Assembly (NCBI RefSeq): GCF_004000805.1
Contig: NZ_BILY01000004.1
Coordinates: 124,001-188,000 of the forward strand
Length of the DNA: 64,000 bases
Direction: 5' to 3'
Source of the DNA: Paenibacillus glycanilyticus NBRC 16618
Lineage (GTDB): Bacteria; Bacillota; Bacilli; Paenibacillales; Paenibacillaceae
The first letter of the stretch is position 1. Every line of letters begins with the position of its first letter. Below the pieces are notes generated by a model that was not told the origin of the DNA, searched no databases, and saw only the letters and a list, made by a program, of their open reading frames with translations. Both the position numbers and the translations under genes were made by a program. Positions 1 through 9,381 of this stretch are shown piece after piece.

Positions 1-495
1 GTCCGGCAAAACGTTGAGTTCGGCCTGAAAATGAAAAAGATGCCAAAGGACCAGCGCAAGGAAATATCGGACCGCTATATCCGGCTTGTCGGGTTGTACG
101 GCCATGAGAACAAATTCCCGCGCGAATTGTCCGGCGGTATGAAGCAGCGCGTTCAGCTTGCCCGCGTATTAGCCAATGATCCGGCGATTCTGCTGATGGA
201 TGAACCGTTTGGCGCCTTGGACGCCATGACAAGACGGATCATGCAGAAGGAATTAAGCCAGATTTGGCGGGAAACCGGCAAGACGGTGATTTTCGTCACC
301 CACGATATTCAGGAAGCGCTGCTGCTGGGACAACGGATCGCCGTTATGTCTACCGGACCTAATGCCAAGATCTCCAGCATCTATCAGGTTCCGCTCGGCT
401 ATCCGCGCGATCCGGCCTCCCCGGAGCTGAACGAGCTTCAGCGCCATATCCAGTCTCACTTTGACGCCGAGCTGGAAGGAGGCATGTACCCGTGA
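1..495 (+). CDS. ABC transporter ATP-binding protein, NitT/TauT (SsuB/TauB) type, 5' truncated
   Basis: The reading frame is open from base 1, so the start and Walker A lie outside the window; about 164 residues remain. Visible are the ABC signature LSGGMKQR, Walker B ILLMDEPFGALD and the switch histidine in VFVTHD-like IFVTHD. These make it the ATPase of an importer. The DEPFGALD form, and the permease that follows, place it in the nitrate/sulfonate/taurine group that imports sulfonates, pyrimidine precursors or similar small molecules. The stop overlaps the permease start (GTGA), so the two are translationally coupled. The substrate cannot be read from this fragment. Confidence 0.93.
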   Translation, partial: VRQNVEFGLKMKKMPKDQRKEISDRYIRLVGLYGHENKFPRELSGGMKQRVQLARVLANDPAILLMDEPFGALDAMTRRIMQKELSQIWRETGKTVIFVTHDIQEALLLGQRIAVMSTGPNAKISSIYQVPLGYPRDPASPELNELQRHIQSHFDAELEGGMYP

Positions 496-1271
496 AGGTT
501 TTGCAAAAGAAATGGGTAACGATTCCGCTGCTGTGGGTCATCACCTTCATCGTTTGGCAGGTTGGCGCATGGATCTATGGTCCTGAGATTATTCCGAGTC
601 CTGCCGCTACCTGGCAAGGAGCGCGGGAGCTGCTCAGTGACGGTTCATTAATGAAATATATCGGCATCAGCTTCTACCGGGTATTCGCCGGCTGGGCGCT
701 TGGCAGCCTTCTTGCCATTCCGATTGGACTTACCATCGGCAAAGTAACCGCCATCCGCGTCTTTGCGGAGCCGTTCCTGAACTTTGTCCGGTTTATCCCT
801 CCTATCGCGTTTATTACGCTGTTCCTCGTATGGTTCGGCATTGGCGAGCAGTCGAAGATTGCTCTCATTATGTACGCGACCCTATTTATCGTCATTATTA
901 ATACGTTAACCGGCGTTCTCGCTATTGAAGAGGACCGGATCCGCTCGGCCCGCAGCATGGGCGCTTCCGAATGGCAGATTTTGCTCCATGTCGTCATTCC
1001 GGCCACCACGCCTTATATTTTCACCGGCATCCGGCTTGCTATGGGTACCTCGTACATGGCAATCATAGGCGCCGAGATGATTGCCGCGAACGAAGGCGTA
1101 GGCTTCCTCATCTGGAACTCCAGACTTTACTTCCGTACAGACTGGATCTTTGTCGGATTGATCAGCCTTGGCCTGATGGGCTTCCTGACCGACCGCATCG
1201 TCGGCTGGCTGGGCAGCAAGCTGCTGTTCCGGTACGGCGTCATTAACACGACGGCCCTTCGCCGCCGCTAA
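492..1271 (+). CDS. ABC transporter permease, NitT/TauT (SsuC/TauC) type
   Basis: A 259-residue integral membrane protein with about six hydrophobic segments. The BPD_transp_1 coupling loop is seen as RSARSMGASEWQILLHVVIPA around residues 150-170, which contacts the ATPase encoded just upstream. The start is GTG at 492, preceded by AAGGAGG at 476-482. It overlaps the ATPase stop by four bases. The binding protein is presumably upstream of the window. A hairpin terminator follows at 1314-1361. The family is secure; the ligand is unknown. Confidence 0.92.
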   Translation: MKVLQKKWVTIPLLWVITFIVWQVGAWIYGPEIIPSPAATWQGARELLSDGSLMKYIGISFYRVFAGWALGSLLAIPIGLTIGKVTAIRVFAEPFLNFVRFIPPIAFITLFLVWFGIGEQSKIALIMYATLFIVIINTLTGVLAIEEDRIRSARSMGASEWQILLHVVIPATTPYIFTGIRLAMGTSYMAIIGAEMIAANEGVGFLIWNSRLYFRTDWIFVGLISLGLMGFLTDRIVGWLGSKLLFRYGVINTTALRRR

Positions 1272-1313
1272 GAAAATCTCTATCGAAGCCTCTCGAAGAT
1301 ATTGCGGTAACAA

Positions 1314-1361
1314 AAGAGCTGTCTCCAGGCCGGTCGTGACCGAAACCTGGAGACAGCTCTT
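1314..1361. terminator. bidirectional hairpin terminator
   Basis: AAGAGCTGTCTCCAGG (1314-1329) pairs perfectly with CCTGGAGACAGCTCTT (1346-1361) around a 16-nt loop. It lies between two convergent genes. The T-run is better on the minus strand (CTCTTTTGTTA), so it mainly ends the LacI transcript. Confidence 0.85.
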
Positions 1362-1363
1362 AT

Positions 1364-2383
1364 TCATGATCCGGCGGCACCGCAGCTCTGCCGCACGATC
1401 AGCTCCGGCGCAACCATAACCGAGCTCGACTGCAGCTGGCCGTTCATCAGGTCATACAGCATTAGAGCCGCCAGTAAACCAATCTTCTCCTTATCCTGTC
1501 TTACGGTTGTCAGCGGAGGAGTGATGTATTGGCATGCCTCGATATCGTCGCAGCCGATAACGGCAACATCCCCCGGGACGTTCAGCCCCTTCTCCCTGAT
1601 TGCCCGAATCGCCCCAATCGCAAGCAGATCGGAAGCCGCGAATACCGCGCGCGGAACTTGCCCCGCTTCAATCATCCCCAGCATCGCCTCATAACCGGAA
1701 TGCTCGAAAAAGTCGCTCCCGTTCCGGAAGAACGTCTCCGTGACAGGCAAGCCGTAACGCTGCAAGGCCTCCCTGTACGATTGCTCCCGGAACTGCGAGA
1801 TCCGGCTTGTCCCCGAGCAGCCGATAAAGCCAAATTCCTTGTATCCCTGCAGGTAAAAGTGCTCCACAGCCCTGTTCGAAATATGGCTGTTGTCCGACAT
1901 GACGTAACCGGACCGGTTGCCGGTCAGCTCAAGATCGATTCCGATGCACGGAATTTCGCTTTGATCGAGCTCTCCGATGCCCGAGTCAATCTCGTCGCCG
2001 GAAATAATAATGCATCCGTCCACCTGATAATGCCGGCAGCGGGACAGATAGTCCCCTTCCGAATCATCCAGTCTCTCATTTGAGAAGAAGAGCAGGTCGT
2101 ACCCTAACAGACCGATTCTTTTCTTGAAGGCGTTGATTACATCCACAAAGAAAAGGTGATTGAACTCGGCATTTATTTTACCCGCGTACACAACGCCGAC
2201 CAGCTGCGATTTGCGTTTCGGAGCCTTCGACGAATTGGAGGCCGCATACCCGTGCTCCTCCATAATCCGCAGCACGCGCTCTCTCGTTTCGGTGCCGACA
2301 TCATTGTAGTTGTTTACGATTTTAGAGACGGTCGACACGGATACCCCCGCCAGCTCGGCGATTGTCTTAATCGTTATTTTCAC
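1364..2383 (-). CDS. LacI family transcriptional regulator
   Basis: A 339-residue LacI/GalR-type regulator. Residues 4-25 form the helix-turn-helix (TIAELAGVSVSTVSKIVNN) with the hinge helix to about 60, followed by a periplasmic-binding-like effector domain to the end. The effector is most likely a sugar. The start is GTG at 2383 with a modest upstream GAAGTGAGAG. The gene is divergent from the GH81 glucanase across a 510-bp AT-rich region containing palindromes, so I infer it represses that enzyme and itself. The sugar is not readable from sequence, but a laminarin breakdown product is the obvious guess. Confidence 0.93.
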   Translation of the reverse strand: MKITIKTIAELAGVSVSTVSKIVNNYNDVGTETRERVLRIMEEHGYAASNSSKAPKRKSQLVGVVYAGKINAEFNHLFFVDVINAFKKRIGLLGYDLLFFSNERLDDSEGDYLSRCRHYQVDGCIIISGDEIDSGIGELDQSEIPCIGIDLELTGNRSGYVMSDNSHISNRAVEHFYLQGYKEFGFIGCSGTSRISQFREQSYREALQRYGLPVTETFFRNGSDFFEHSGYEAMLGMIEAGQVPRAVFAASDLLAIGAIRAIREKGLNVPGDVAVIGCDDIEACQYITPPLTTVRQDKEKIGLLAALMLYDLMNGQLQSSSVMVAPELIVRQSCGAAGS

Positions 2384-2893
2384 CGTAATCTCTCACTTCC
2401 GTGGGCAGATCTGCCCTTCTTCTCTTCTTTTATCCATCCTATCATACCTGTCATTTTTCGGAAATACCATAGTTTTGTGTTTGTGATATTACGAAAACTT
2501 TCGTTATCAAAACAGGATTTAAGCCCTATTTTTGTAAAATTACCCACTTTCCTCTTTACAAATGAACGGATCGCGACCATAATCAAGATGCAATCACGAA
2601 AATTTTTCGAAAATCGCATCACCACACTCCTCTTTGTTTCGCTTCGTACACACATCAATCGCAATCACTTCCGTATTGCCCTCATCTTAGACATCTAAAC
2701 ACAGAATCTATCTCATGCTGTAAACGACAGAAGACGGTTCCGCAATCACTGGATTATGGAGAATAGGTCTTCTTTTTTTGTCGTCCTTAACCTACGAAGG
2801 GAGGCGATGCTGCCTGACCGGGGAGTCGGGTACAGATTTATGGCAGCTGTGAAGAATGCAGAACACACAGACCTTTTTTCGAGGAGGAGCTTG
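2384..2893. promoter_or_regulatory. divergent intergenic region between lacI-type gene and GH81, with candidate operators
   Basis: 510 AT-rich bases without a convincing separate gene. Three symmetric elements stand out. ACGAAAACTTTCGT (2491-2504) is palindromic except for its central two bases. TTTGTAAA (2531-2538) and TTTACAAA (2555-2562) form an inverted repeat. CGAAAATTTTTCG (2597-2609) overlaps TTTTCGAAAA (2604-2613). The first and third share the ACGAAA/CGAAAA half-site and would suit a LacI-family dimer. I could not fix the promoters with confidence. Confidence 0.45.
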
Positions 2894-5800
2894 ATGAAGA
2901 AGGATATGAAATGGACCAAATGGATGGTATTAACCGCATTATTTGCATTCACTATACTAGGCTCGTTTACTTCTCCGGCAGCGGCCGCCACGATCGCGGT
3001 AGGCGCGGGAAGCTATACGAACAGCCTGCCTGCAGGACAGACGGGACCTCCCGCAACGATCTACAAAACCTCTAATGTGACTGGGGCCATGCCAACCAAT
3101 GACTGGTGGAGCTCCCTCGCCTGGAAGGCCTACTCGGACGTGATGTTCCCTCACCCGCTTGCCGTTCAGGCGAAAGCAGACGGGCTTGGCATCGGCTATC
3201 CGGTGCAATCCGGCAGCGCGGACGCCATGTTTGGCGCGTACGTCAACGATTTCACCCTTGGCCATTCCGCCCAGTCGAACTTCCCGGATGCCAAGGTAGA
3301 CGCCTTTTCCGACTGGACGGTATCGATGCTGTTCAGCAGCGGCGGAACGATGCGGTTTACAACCGGACACGGCCTGCCGTTTATCTACGGTACATACGCC
3401 GGCGGCCTGCCTAAGCTCACTTTCCCGTCCGCTCCAACCGTCTGGTCCGGCAGCGCTTCGAGCAGCGTTCTGGGCGTAACGATTAACGGCCATCACTACG
3501 GTTTATTTGGACCTACCGGCTCCACCTGGTCCGGCATTGGAACCTCTACGCTTACCAACTCGTTGAACGGCAAAAGCTACTTCTCGGTAGCCGTTCTTCC
3601 TGACAATACGGCGGCTACTCTAAATGCCTATAAGCAATACGCCTACTCCTTCGTAACCAATACAACTTCGAACTACTCCTACAACTCTTCGACCAGCAAG
3701 GTGTCAACTACCTACTCTGTCACAACGCAAGCTATGGAAGGCACGCAGACCGGCACGATTATGGCGCTTTATCCCAGCCAGTGGAAAAATACATCAACTT
3801 CGCTGCTCCCGTACACCTACGACAGCGTGAGGGGAACGATGAAGACGGTAGCCGGGTCCTCTTTTACAACATCGCTTACTTATCAGGGCATTCTCCCTTA
3901 CCTGCCTGCCGTTGGCAGCTATAACAACGCAACCTTGAACAACTATATCGAGTCCGTCCGGACCGAAGCGAACCATACCGTTGGGGCAACCGATACGTAT
4001 TGGCTTGGCAAATATTTGGGCCGGATCGCCAACCTGCTCCCAATCGCCCAGCAGGCTGGCAACACGGCAGCCGTTGCGAATTTCGAGAACTATCTCGAGA
4101 CAACGCTGAGCAGCAATTTGACTGCGGGGACAAAAACCAACAACCTGTTCTACTACAACAGCAATTGGGGCACCCTTATCGGCTACCCGGCCAGCTATGG
4201 TTCGAATGATTCCTTGAACGACCATCACTTCCACTACGGCTATTGGGTTCGCGCAGCGGCTGAAGTGGCCCGCAACAATCCAAGCTGGGCTTCAACCGCT
4301 AACTACGGCGGCATGGTGAATATGCTGATCAAAGATTTCGCCAACTGGGACCGCTCCGACACCAGCTTCCCTTACATGCGCAACTTCGATCCTTATGCCG
4401 GCCATTCCTGGGCGTCGGGCAACTCCGAATTTGCGGACGGCAATAACCAGGAATCGTCATCGGAGGCGATTAATGCTTGGTCCGCGATGATCCTGTGGGG
4501 GCAGGCTACGGGCAATACGGCTATCCGCGATGCGGGGATCTACCTGTACACGACCGAGGTCAACGCGGTAAACGAATATTGGTTTAATATCGATGGAACC
4601 AACTTCAAAAGCGGCTATAACCACAACTACTCCTCGATGATCTGGGGCGGCAAGTCCGTCTATGCAACCTGGTTCTCGGCGGACGTACAGGCGATCCGCG
4701 GCATTAATATTTTGCCGGTAACCGCAGCTTCCGCGTATCTTGGCTACAAGCCTTCCTATTCCGCAGCCTTCCTGGCGCAGACAGCCTCCGAACGCGGGGG
4801 CAATGCCTGGAACATGTGGCCGGATATATTCTGGGAGTACCAAGCTTTGTATGATGCGGACGGTGCGATCAGCCTGTTTAACGCGAATCCGAACTACACG
4901 CCGGAGGACGGCGAGACCAAAGCGCACACGTACAGCTTCCTGTATAACATGCAGGCGCTTGGTCAGGTGGATACTTCCGTAACGGCTAACGTGCCGACCT
5001 ACGGCGTATTCAAAAAAGGCTCAACCCGCAACTACGTCGCATACAATCCGGGAACTTCGGCCATTACGGTTACGTTCTCGGACGGAGCTACCTTGAGCGT
5101 GCCTGCCGGCTCGGTCGCTTCCTCGCTTGGAACGGTTGTTACGCCTAGCGGACCGTCAATTACCAGCTTGAGCCCCTCTTCGGGTTCAGCGGGAAGCACG
5201 GTTACCGTAACGGGCAGCGGATTCGGAGCTTCGCAGGGTACATCGTCTATTAAGTTCGGCTCTGCGGCCGCTGCCGTAACAAGCTGGTCGAACACTTCCA
5301 TTACGGCGACCGTTCCTTCGAGTCTTGCGGCAGGAAGCTATAATGTAACCGTAACGACCTCTGCCGGAACCAGCAATGCAGCGAGTTACACCGTTGCGGG
5401 GGCATCCCTCTCAAGCAATGTGCTTTATGCGAGATCGGGCTCCAGCTTAAGCTTTACGGCAGGAACGGCGGCAGCAAGCGATACGATTGCTAGTGCGGGC
5501 GGAGCAAACTATGACGGTAATCCGCATAGCCCAACTACGTACACGATTACCGGCATTACCGGCACCTACGACGCGACTAAAGCAACCGCCTTCCATCTGT
5601 TCCTGGACTCCGGGACTAGCGTCGGCAACGGCGTTCAGGTACAGGTCACGTATGATTTTAACGGCAACGGAAGCGCGACGAGGGTGGAAACCTACGGTTA
5701 CTTCGCGACCAATGACGTAACCGGCTGGGAGGATTATACGCAAGGCGGCGGACCAACCTCGGCTACCGGCTCCTTCGCGAACATGAACAATGGCACCATT

Positions 5801-5905
5801 ACGATTAAGGTGTGGAGCGCGATTGGCAACGGGGCATCCTCGCTTCGCGTCAATGCGAGCAGCGCCAACGGCCAGCAGTCTACCGTGACCATTCCGTATA
5901 AATAA
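2894..5905 (+). CDS. secreted GH81 endo-1,3-beta-glucanase with IPT/TIG and C-terminal beta-sandwich module
   Basis: Hydrolyses internal beta-1,3-glucan bonds (laminarin, fungal wall) outside the cell. I start it at ATG 2894, with GAGGAGG at 2881-2887; this gives 1003 residues and a clean signal peptide (MKKDMKW then a hydrophobic core, cleavage near AAA-31). The GH81 catalytic region shows D443-HHFHYGYW and NQESSSEA, with E520/E524 as catalytic-glutamate candidates. Near residues 755-835 is an IPT/TIG immunoglobulin-like domain (ITSLSPSSGSAGSTVTVTG). The last roughly 160 residues form a beta-rich module resembling glucan-binding modules seen on other Paenibacillus glucanases; CBM56 is my tentative guess. 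In-frame starts at 2756 and 2807 would add a charged leader and are less likely. A terminator follows at 5911. Confidence 0.92.
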   Translation: MKKDMKWTKWMVLTALFAFTILGSFTSPAAAATIAVGAGSYTNSLPAGQTGPPATIYKTSNVTGAMPTNDWWSSLAWKAYSDVMFPHPLAVQAKADGLGIGYPVQSGSADAMFGAYVNDFTLGHSAQSNFPDAKVDAFSDWTVSMLFSSGGTMRFTTGHGLPFIYGTYAGGLPKLTFPSAPTVWSGSASSSVLGVTINGHHYGLFGPTGSTWSGIGTSTLTNSLNGKSYFSVAVLPDNTAATLNAYKQYAYSFVTNTTSNYSYNSSTSKVSTTYSVTTQAMEGTQTGTIMALYPSQWKNTSTSLLPYTYDSVRGTMKTVAGSSFTTSLTYQGILPYLPAVGSYNNATLNNYIESVRTEANHTVGATDTYWLGKYLGRIANLLPIAQQAGNTAAVANFENYLETTLSSNLTAGTKTNNLFYYNSNWGTLIGYPASYGSNDSLNDHHFHYGYWVRAAAEVARNNPSWASTANYGGMVNMLIKDFANWDRSDTSFPYMRNFDPYAGHSWASGNSEFADGNNQESSSEAINAWSAMILWGQATGNTAIRDAGIYLYTTEVNAVNEYWFNIDGTNFKSGYNHNYSSMIWGGKSVYATWFSADVQAIRGINILPVTAASAYLGYKPSYSAAFLAQTASERGGNAWNMWPDIFWEYQALYDADGAISLFNANPNYTPEDGETKAHTYSFLYNMQALGQVDTSVTANVPTYGVFKKGSTRNYVAYNPGTSAITVTFSDGATLSVPAGSVASSLGTVVTPSGPSITSLSPSSGSAGSTVTVTGSGFGASQGTSSIKFGSAAAAVTSWSNTSITATVPSSLAAGSYNVTVTTSAGTSNAASYTVAGASLSSNVLYARSGSSLSFTAGTAAASDTIASAGGANYDGNPHSPTTYTITGITGTYDATKATAFHLFLDSGTSVGNGVQVQVTYDFNGNGSATRVETYGYFATNDVTGWEDYTQGGGPTSATGSFANMNNGTITIKVWSAIGNGASSLRVNASSANGQQSTVTIPYK

Positions 5906-5910
5906 AGAAG

Positions 5911-5960
5911 AGACCGCTTCTCTCCGGGTAGTTTGTACCCAGCCGCGAAGCGGTCTTTCT
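5911..5960. terminator. bidirectional terminator between GH81 and GH78 genes
   Basis: AGACCGCTTC (5911-5920) pairs with GAAGCGGTCT (5947-5956), with a further GGGTA/TACCC stem inside the loop and T-rich sequence after it. It lies between convergent genes. Confidence 0.85.
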
Positions 5961-5978
5961 CTGTTTGGTGCTGCTCAA

Positions 5979-7520
5979 CTAAATCAGATACTTCCGAATA
6001 AAATACGTTGGCGTGCAGCTCCATGCGTGGCAGTAGCTGTTGATCAGGTTGCTGCCGTACGGCGACAGCTTTTTGTCCTCCGGGTTGTACAGCTCCCAGA
6101 ACGTATCCGCGCCGTCCTTGATCATCTCGCCCCAATAAGCCTGCATCTGCCGAGTGGCTTTCTCCCTGCTGCCAACCGTGAACAAGGCCTCGATCAGATG
6201 GTGGTACATATACGGCGTTGTCATTCCGATCACCGGCTGCTCCTCAAACAGGCGCTCCAACAACGCAACGTTATCCTCCGCCGGCAATACGTCCGCGAGA
6301 ACTAGCCAGATTTGGGATGCCCAAGAAATCTGGCGATCGGAGCCGCTGACGAAGAAGCCCGCGTCCTCATCCCATAATTGAGTAACAGCCGCCTCAGCCG
6401 TCCGTGCAATCTGTTCTTTTATATACTGCTGCTTGTCTGCCAGACCAAGAGTGCGGGCCAGCTCCAGGCCGCGCTTCAGGCAATAGATCAATACGCCTTG
6501 CGATGGCGCCTGCTTGTTCAGCTCCGGATGCCAGTCGATAAAGCTCCACCAGGTCTCGTCATCACGCACGATTCCCCGCTCATCCAGCCTCTCCACGCCA
6601 ATCTCCAGCTGCTCCATAGCAATCGGCCAGAGCTCTTCTAGCGTTTCTTTGTCCCCGGATGCCTCATAATAGTCGTACAAGCAAGCCACGAAAAACAGCG
6701 CATAATCATAGAGTCTTGTATCATCCGCATGAGCATGCGGTTTCTCAAAGACGCAAGCCCCAACCGCACCGTCCGGGAGCCGCATGCCGGCAAACAAATA
6801 CAAGCAGCGCTTCACCAGTTCATGGTTGTTAAACGTCAAATAATTCGCCTGCGCCTGCAGCCTCAAATCTCCGATCCACAGCCTGCGGTCCCGCTTCGGC
6901 CCGTCCTCAAATACGGTCTGCATGCAGTCCTGCAGCGTCTTGACCGCAATGCGGTCCATCTCCGACCATTCACCGGATACGCTTCCCGGCAGCGGCACAA
7001 CGCGGGCGATATCGCCGGAAGTAACCGCCGTGCATGCTACCTGCTCGAATGACACGTTATATTTTTTCGACGTATCCAGAACTTCCACTTTGATATAACG
7101 GAACGTATACCGTCTTGGCAGCTTGATTTCCGCGGGAAGCACGTCAATAAAGATCGTCTCCTCCTGCAGCCAGGAGCTGCTCAGCCAGCCGTTGTACGTC
7201 TCAAAAGGCTCCGCAATCTCGCAGGGCATTTCCCCTATCGTCAGCTTCAGCTTTAACGGTGCATCCGGCGGGCTGCCGACGGACTTGACCTTCAAGCTCA
7301 CATAACCAACAAGGTGATCCCCAAAGTCCAGAATAAAATTGTCTCCTTTTCCGAGCACCCGTTCCTTCCAAGCTTGATCCTCCGCCTGCTCGACACGCCA
7401 GCCTTGAAAAGCCTCCACATCCGCCGCAATTTCAACAACGGATTTCGGCTCAACCACGCTTGTCATTAATTCGGGTATTAACGCTTCGGCTTTATCGACC
7501 ATCGTTTGATTGATTAACAT
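5979..7520 (-). CDS. GH78-like alpha-L-rhamnosidase, short intracellular form
   Basis: A 513-residue protein with no signal peptide, so it is probably a cytoplasmic glycosidase acting on imported rhamnosides. The N-terminal ~180 residues are beta-rich. The rest is the (alpha/alpha)6 barrel with the GH78 acidic motif D206-GPKRD211-RRLWIGD218 and a late TFWE476. In characterised GH78 enzymes the D-x4-E-x6-D motif supplies the general acid and substrate contacts; here the Glu position is Asp211. It is about half the length of multidomain rhamnosidases, lacking the extra beta-sandwiches. RBS GGGAGGG precedes ATG 7520. Divergent from the sugar ABC operon at 7874, with which it probably works. Confidence 0.8.
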   Translation of the reverse strand: MLINQTMVDKAEALIPELMTSVVEPKSVVEIAADVEAFQGWRVEQAEDQAWKERVLGKGDNFILDFGDHLVGYVSLKVKSVGSPPDAPLKLKLTIGEMPCEIAEPFETYNGWLSSSWLQEETIFIDVLPAEIKLPRRYTFRYIKVEVLDTSKKYNVSFEQVACTAVTSGDIARVVPLPGSVSGEWSEMDRIAVKTLQDCMQTVFEDGPKRDRRLWIGDLRLQAQANYLTFNNHELVKRCLYLFAGMRLPDGAVGACVFEKPHAHADDTRLYDYALFFVACLYDYYEASGDKETLEELWPIAMEQLEIGVERLDERGIVRDDETWWSFIDWHPELNKQAPSQGVLIYCLKRGLELARTLGLADKQQYIKEQIARTAEAAVTQLWDEDAGFFVSGSDRQISWASQIWLVLADVLPAEDNVALLERLFEEQPVIGMTTPYMYHHLIEALFTVGSREKATRQMQAYWGEMIKDGADTFWELYNPEDKKLSPYGSNLINSYCHAWSCTPTYFIRKYLI

Positions 7521-7873
7521 CTATAAACCCTCCCGTATCCTGCTGCCTTACCTTCTTATACCTTCAATCGTATGCGCTTGCATCGTTTCCAGCAAGGACG
7601 GCCTTTTTGGATGCGCATCCGATTTTTTTAGATGCTCCTTGCCTGGATGTCAGCGATTTTTGGGTTCCGCGTACGATTAATTTGGATCGCCCCGCGATAC
7701 CCCGCGCCGTTACTGCACTGTCAAAAAAAATCAGACGGGAGCCAAAAAAAGCAGCGCTTATCAAGCCGTCATGAAAGCCTTTACACTTAGGTCCACAGGG
7801 CTCCGGAAACCCGAACCGCTAACGAATGGAACAGCTTGATTACGCTCGAACATAACAAGGAGGGTATATCTGA
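7521..7873. promoter_or_regulatory. divergent intergenic region between GH78 and sugar ABC operon
   Basis: 353 bases holding the two divergent promoters. A perfect 12-bp palindrome GGATGCGCATCC (7609-7620) flanked by T-runs is the only clear symmetric site. TTATCA (7758) and TACACT (7782) with an 18-bp gap is a weak promoter candidate for the ABC operon. I see no credible small gene. Confidence 0.4.
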
Positions 7874-9253
7874 ATGGCACAATCTAAAAAGAAAACAATT
7901 CTGGCCCTGACAGGAGCCGTGCTTCTTACATCCGCTTTGACGGCATGCGGCAGCAACAATAATAACGGCAACGCAGCGAACGCTAATGCGAATAAATCCC
8001 CGGACGCAGCAACCGAATCGCCGGCGGCAACAAGCGACGCCTCATCCGAACGCTACGAGAAGCCGGTCACGCTGAAGCTGATGATCGACAACCAGACTTC
8101 TACGGAAGGCATTAAAGCGGTAGCCGACGAAATCGAGAAGCGCTATAACATCAAAACCGAATTCGACCTCCGCCCGGGCGGCGACGAAGGCGACAACCTC
8201 GTAAAAACAAGACTGGCAACCGGCGAAATGGATGACCTGAGCTTCTATAACTCCGGCTCCCTGTTCAAAGCGCTGCAGCCCGAGAAATATTTCCTTGACC
8301 TGACAAGCGAACCGTTTATGCAAAACGTTGTGGATTCCTTCCTGCCAACCGTCAGCGTTGACGGCAAAACGTATGCGGCGCCAAGCGGCGCATCGCAGGC
8401 GGGGGCTTGGCTCTACAACAAAAAGGTTTATGCGGAGCTTGGCTTATCCGTTCCGAAAACCTGGGATGAGCTGAAAGCCAATAACGAGAAGATCAAAGCA
8501 GCGGGCAAAACAGCGGTCATCGGCTCCTACAAGGACAGCTGGACCTCCCAGCTGATCGTACTGGCCGACTACGCTAACGTAACGGCTGACGCTCCAACGT
8601 TTGCCGATGATTTTACGAACAACAAAGCGAAATTCGCCGATACGCCTGCCGCTCTGCGCAGCTTCCAGAAGCTTGCCGAGATGAAGGATTACATGAACAA
8701 GGATTACCTCGCCACCACGTATGACCAGGCGCTCAAAATGCTCGTTGACGGCACTGGCGTTCAGTATCCGATGCTGACCTTCGCTCTCTCGAATATTTTT
8801 GCAACGTACCCGGACAAAATCGACGATATCGGCGTATTCGCCCAGCCTGCCGACAGCGCGGACAAAACCGCTCTGACCGTATGGATGCCTGCCGGAATCG
8901 CGATCTATAAGGACGGCAAAAACGTGGAAGCCGCGAAAAAATGGATCAACTTCTTCGCTTCGCCCGAAGGCATGGCCCTCCTGGCAACAAAAGCAAAACC
9001 GGAAGGTCCTTACGTGATCAAAGGCGCAACGCTGCCGAACGATGCTTACGCCGGCGTCAAAGAAATGATGCCTTACTTCGATAACGGCAACAACGCGCCT
9101 GCCCTTGAGTTCCTGTCCCCGCTCAAAGGACCAAGCCTGCCGCAGCTGACGGTTGAAGTCGGCGCAGGCATGAAGTCGCCGGAGGACAATGCCAAAGCGT
9201 ATGACAAAGACGTCGAGAAGCAAGCGAAGCAGCTTGGCATCGCAGGCTGGTGA
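7874..9253 (+). CDS. sugar ABC transporter substrate-binding lipoprotein
   Basis: 459 residues. The lipoprotein signal ends in the lipobox LTAC25, followed by a low-complexity Asn/Ala/Ser linker and then a family 1 extracellular solute-binding fold. It captures a carbohydrate at the outer membrane face and delivers it to the two permeases downstream. RBS AAGGAGGG at 7857-7864. No ATPase is encoded in the cluster, as is usual where a shared MsmK/MsmX-type ATPase serves many sugar importers. A long hairpin and a terminator separate it from the permeases. The ligand is probably an oligosaccharide or rhamnoside given the GH78 neighbour. Confidence 0.93.
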   Translation: MAQSKKKTILALTGAVLLTSALTACGSNNNNGNAANANANKSPDAATESPAATSDASSERYEKPVTLKLMIDNQTSTEGIKAVADEIEKRYNIKTEFDLRPGGDEGDNLVKTRLATGEMDDLSFYNSGSLFKALQPEKYFLDLTSEPFMQNVVDSFLPTVSVDGKTYAAPSGASQAGAWLYNKKVYAELGLSVPKTWDELKANNEKIKAAGKTAVIGSYKDSWTSQLIVLADYANVTADAPTFADDFTNNKAKFADTPAALRSFQKLAEMKDYMNKDYLATTYDQALKMLVDGTGVQYPMLTFALSNIFATYPDKIDDIGVFAQPADSADKTALTVWMPAGIAIYKDGKNVEAAKKWINFFASPEGMALLATKAKPEGPYVIKGATLPNDAYAGVKEMMPYFDNGNNAPALEFLSPLKGPSLPQLTVEVGAGMKSPEDNAKAYDKDVEKQAKQLGIAGW

Positions 9254-9317
9254 TAAAACCTTATATCGAAGTCATCCGAAGATGAGCGACCGCGTTTCAA
9301 TGGTAGTTTTATCGCCA

Positions 9318-9363
9318 ATCAGAAAATGAGTATTTCGAGCTCGAAATACTTATATTTTCTGAT
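9318..9363 (+). repeat. 46-nt hairpin downstream of the binding-protein gene
   Basis: ATCAGAAAAT (9318-9327) and ATTTTCTGAT (9354-9363) are complementary. Between them 9329-9350 is a perfect 22-bp palindrome centred on GAGCTC. In RNA this is one long stem-loop at the 3' end of the binding-protein message. Such hairpins typically protect an upstream transcript from 3' exonucleases. Confidence 0.75.
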
Positions 9364-9381
9364 GTGGTAGGCAGTCATAGC

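Noticed and set aside
1529..2083. 184-residue plus-strand frame
   Set aside because: It is the antisense of the LacI gene; its composition and lack of a ribosome site mark it as a shadow.
7564..7764. 66-residue minus-strand frame between GH78 and the ABC operon
   Set aside because: No ribosome site, no recognisable sequence, and it crosses the T-rich and A-rich stretches expected of promoters.
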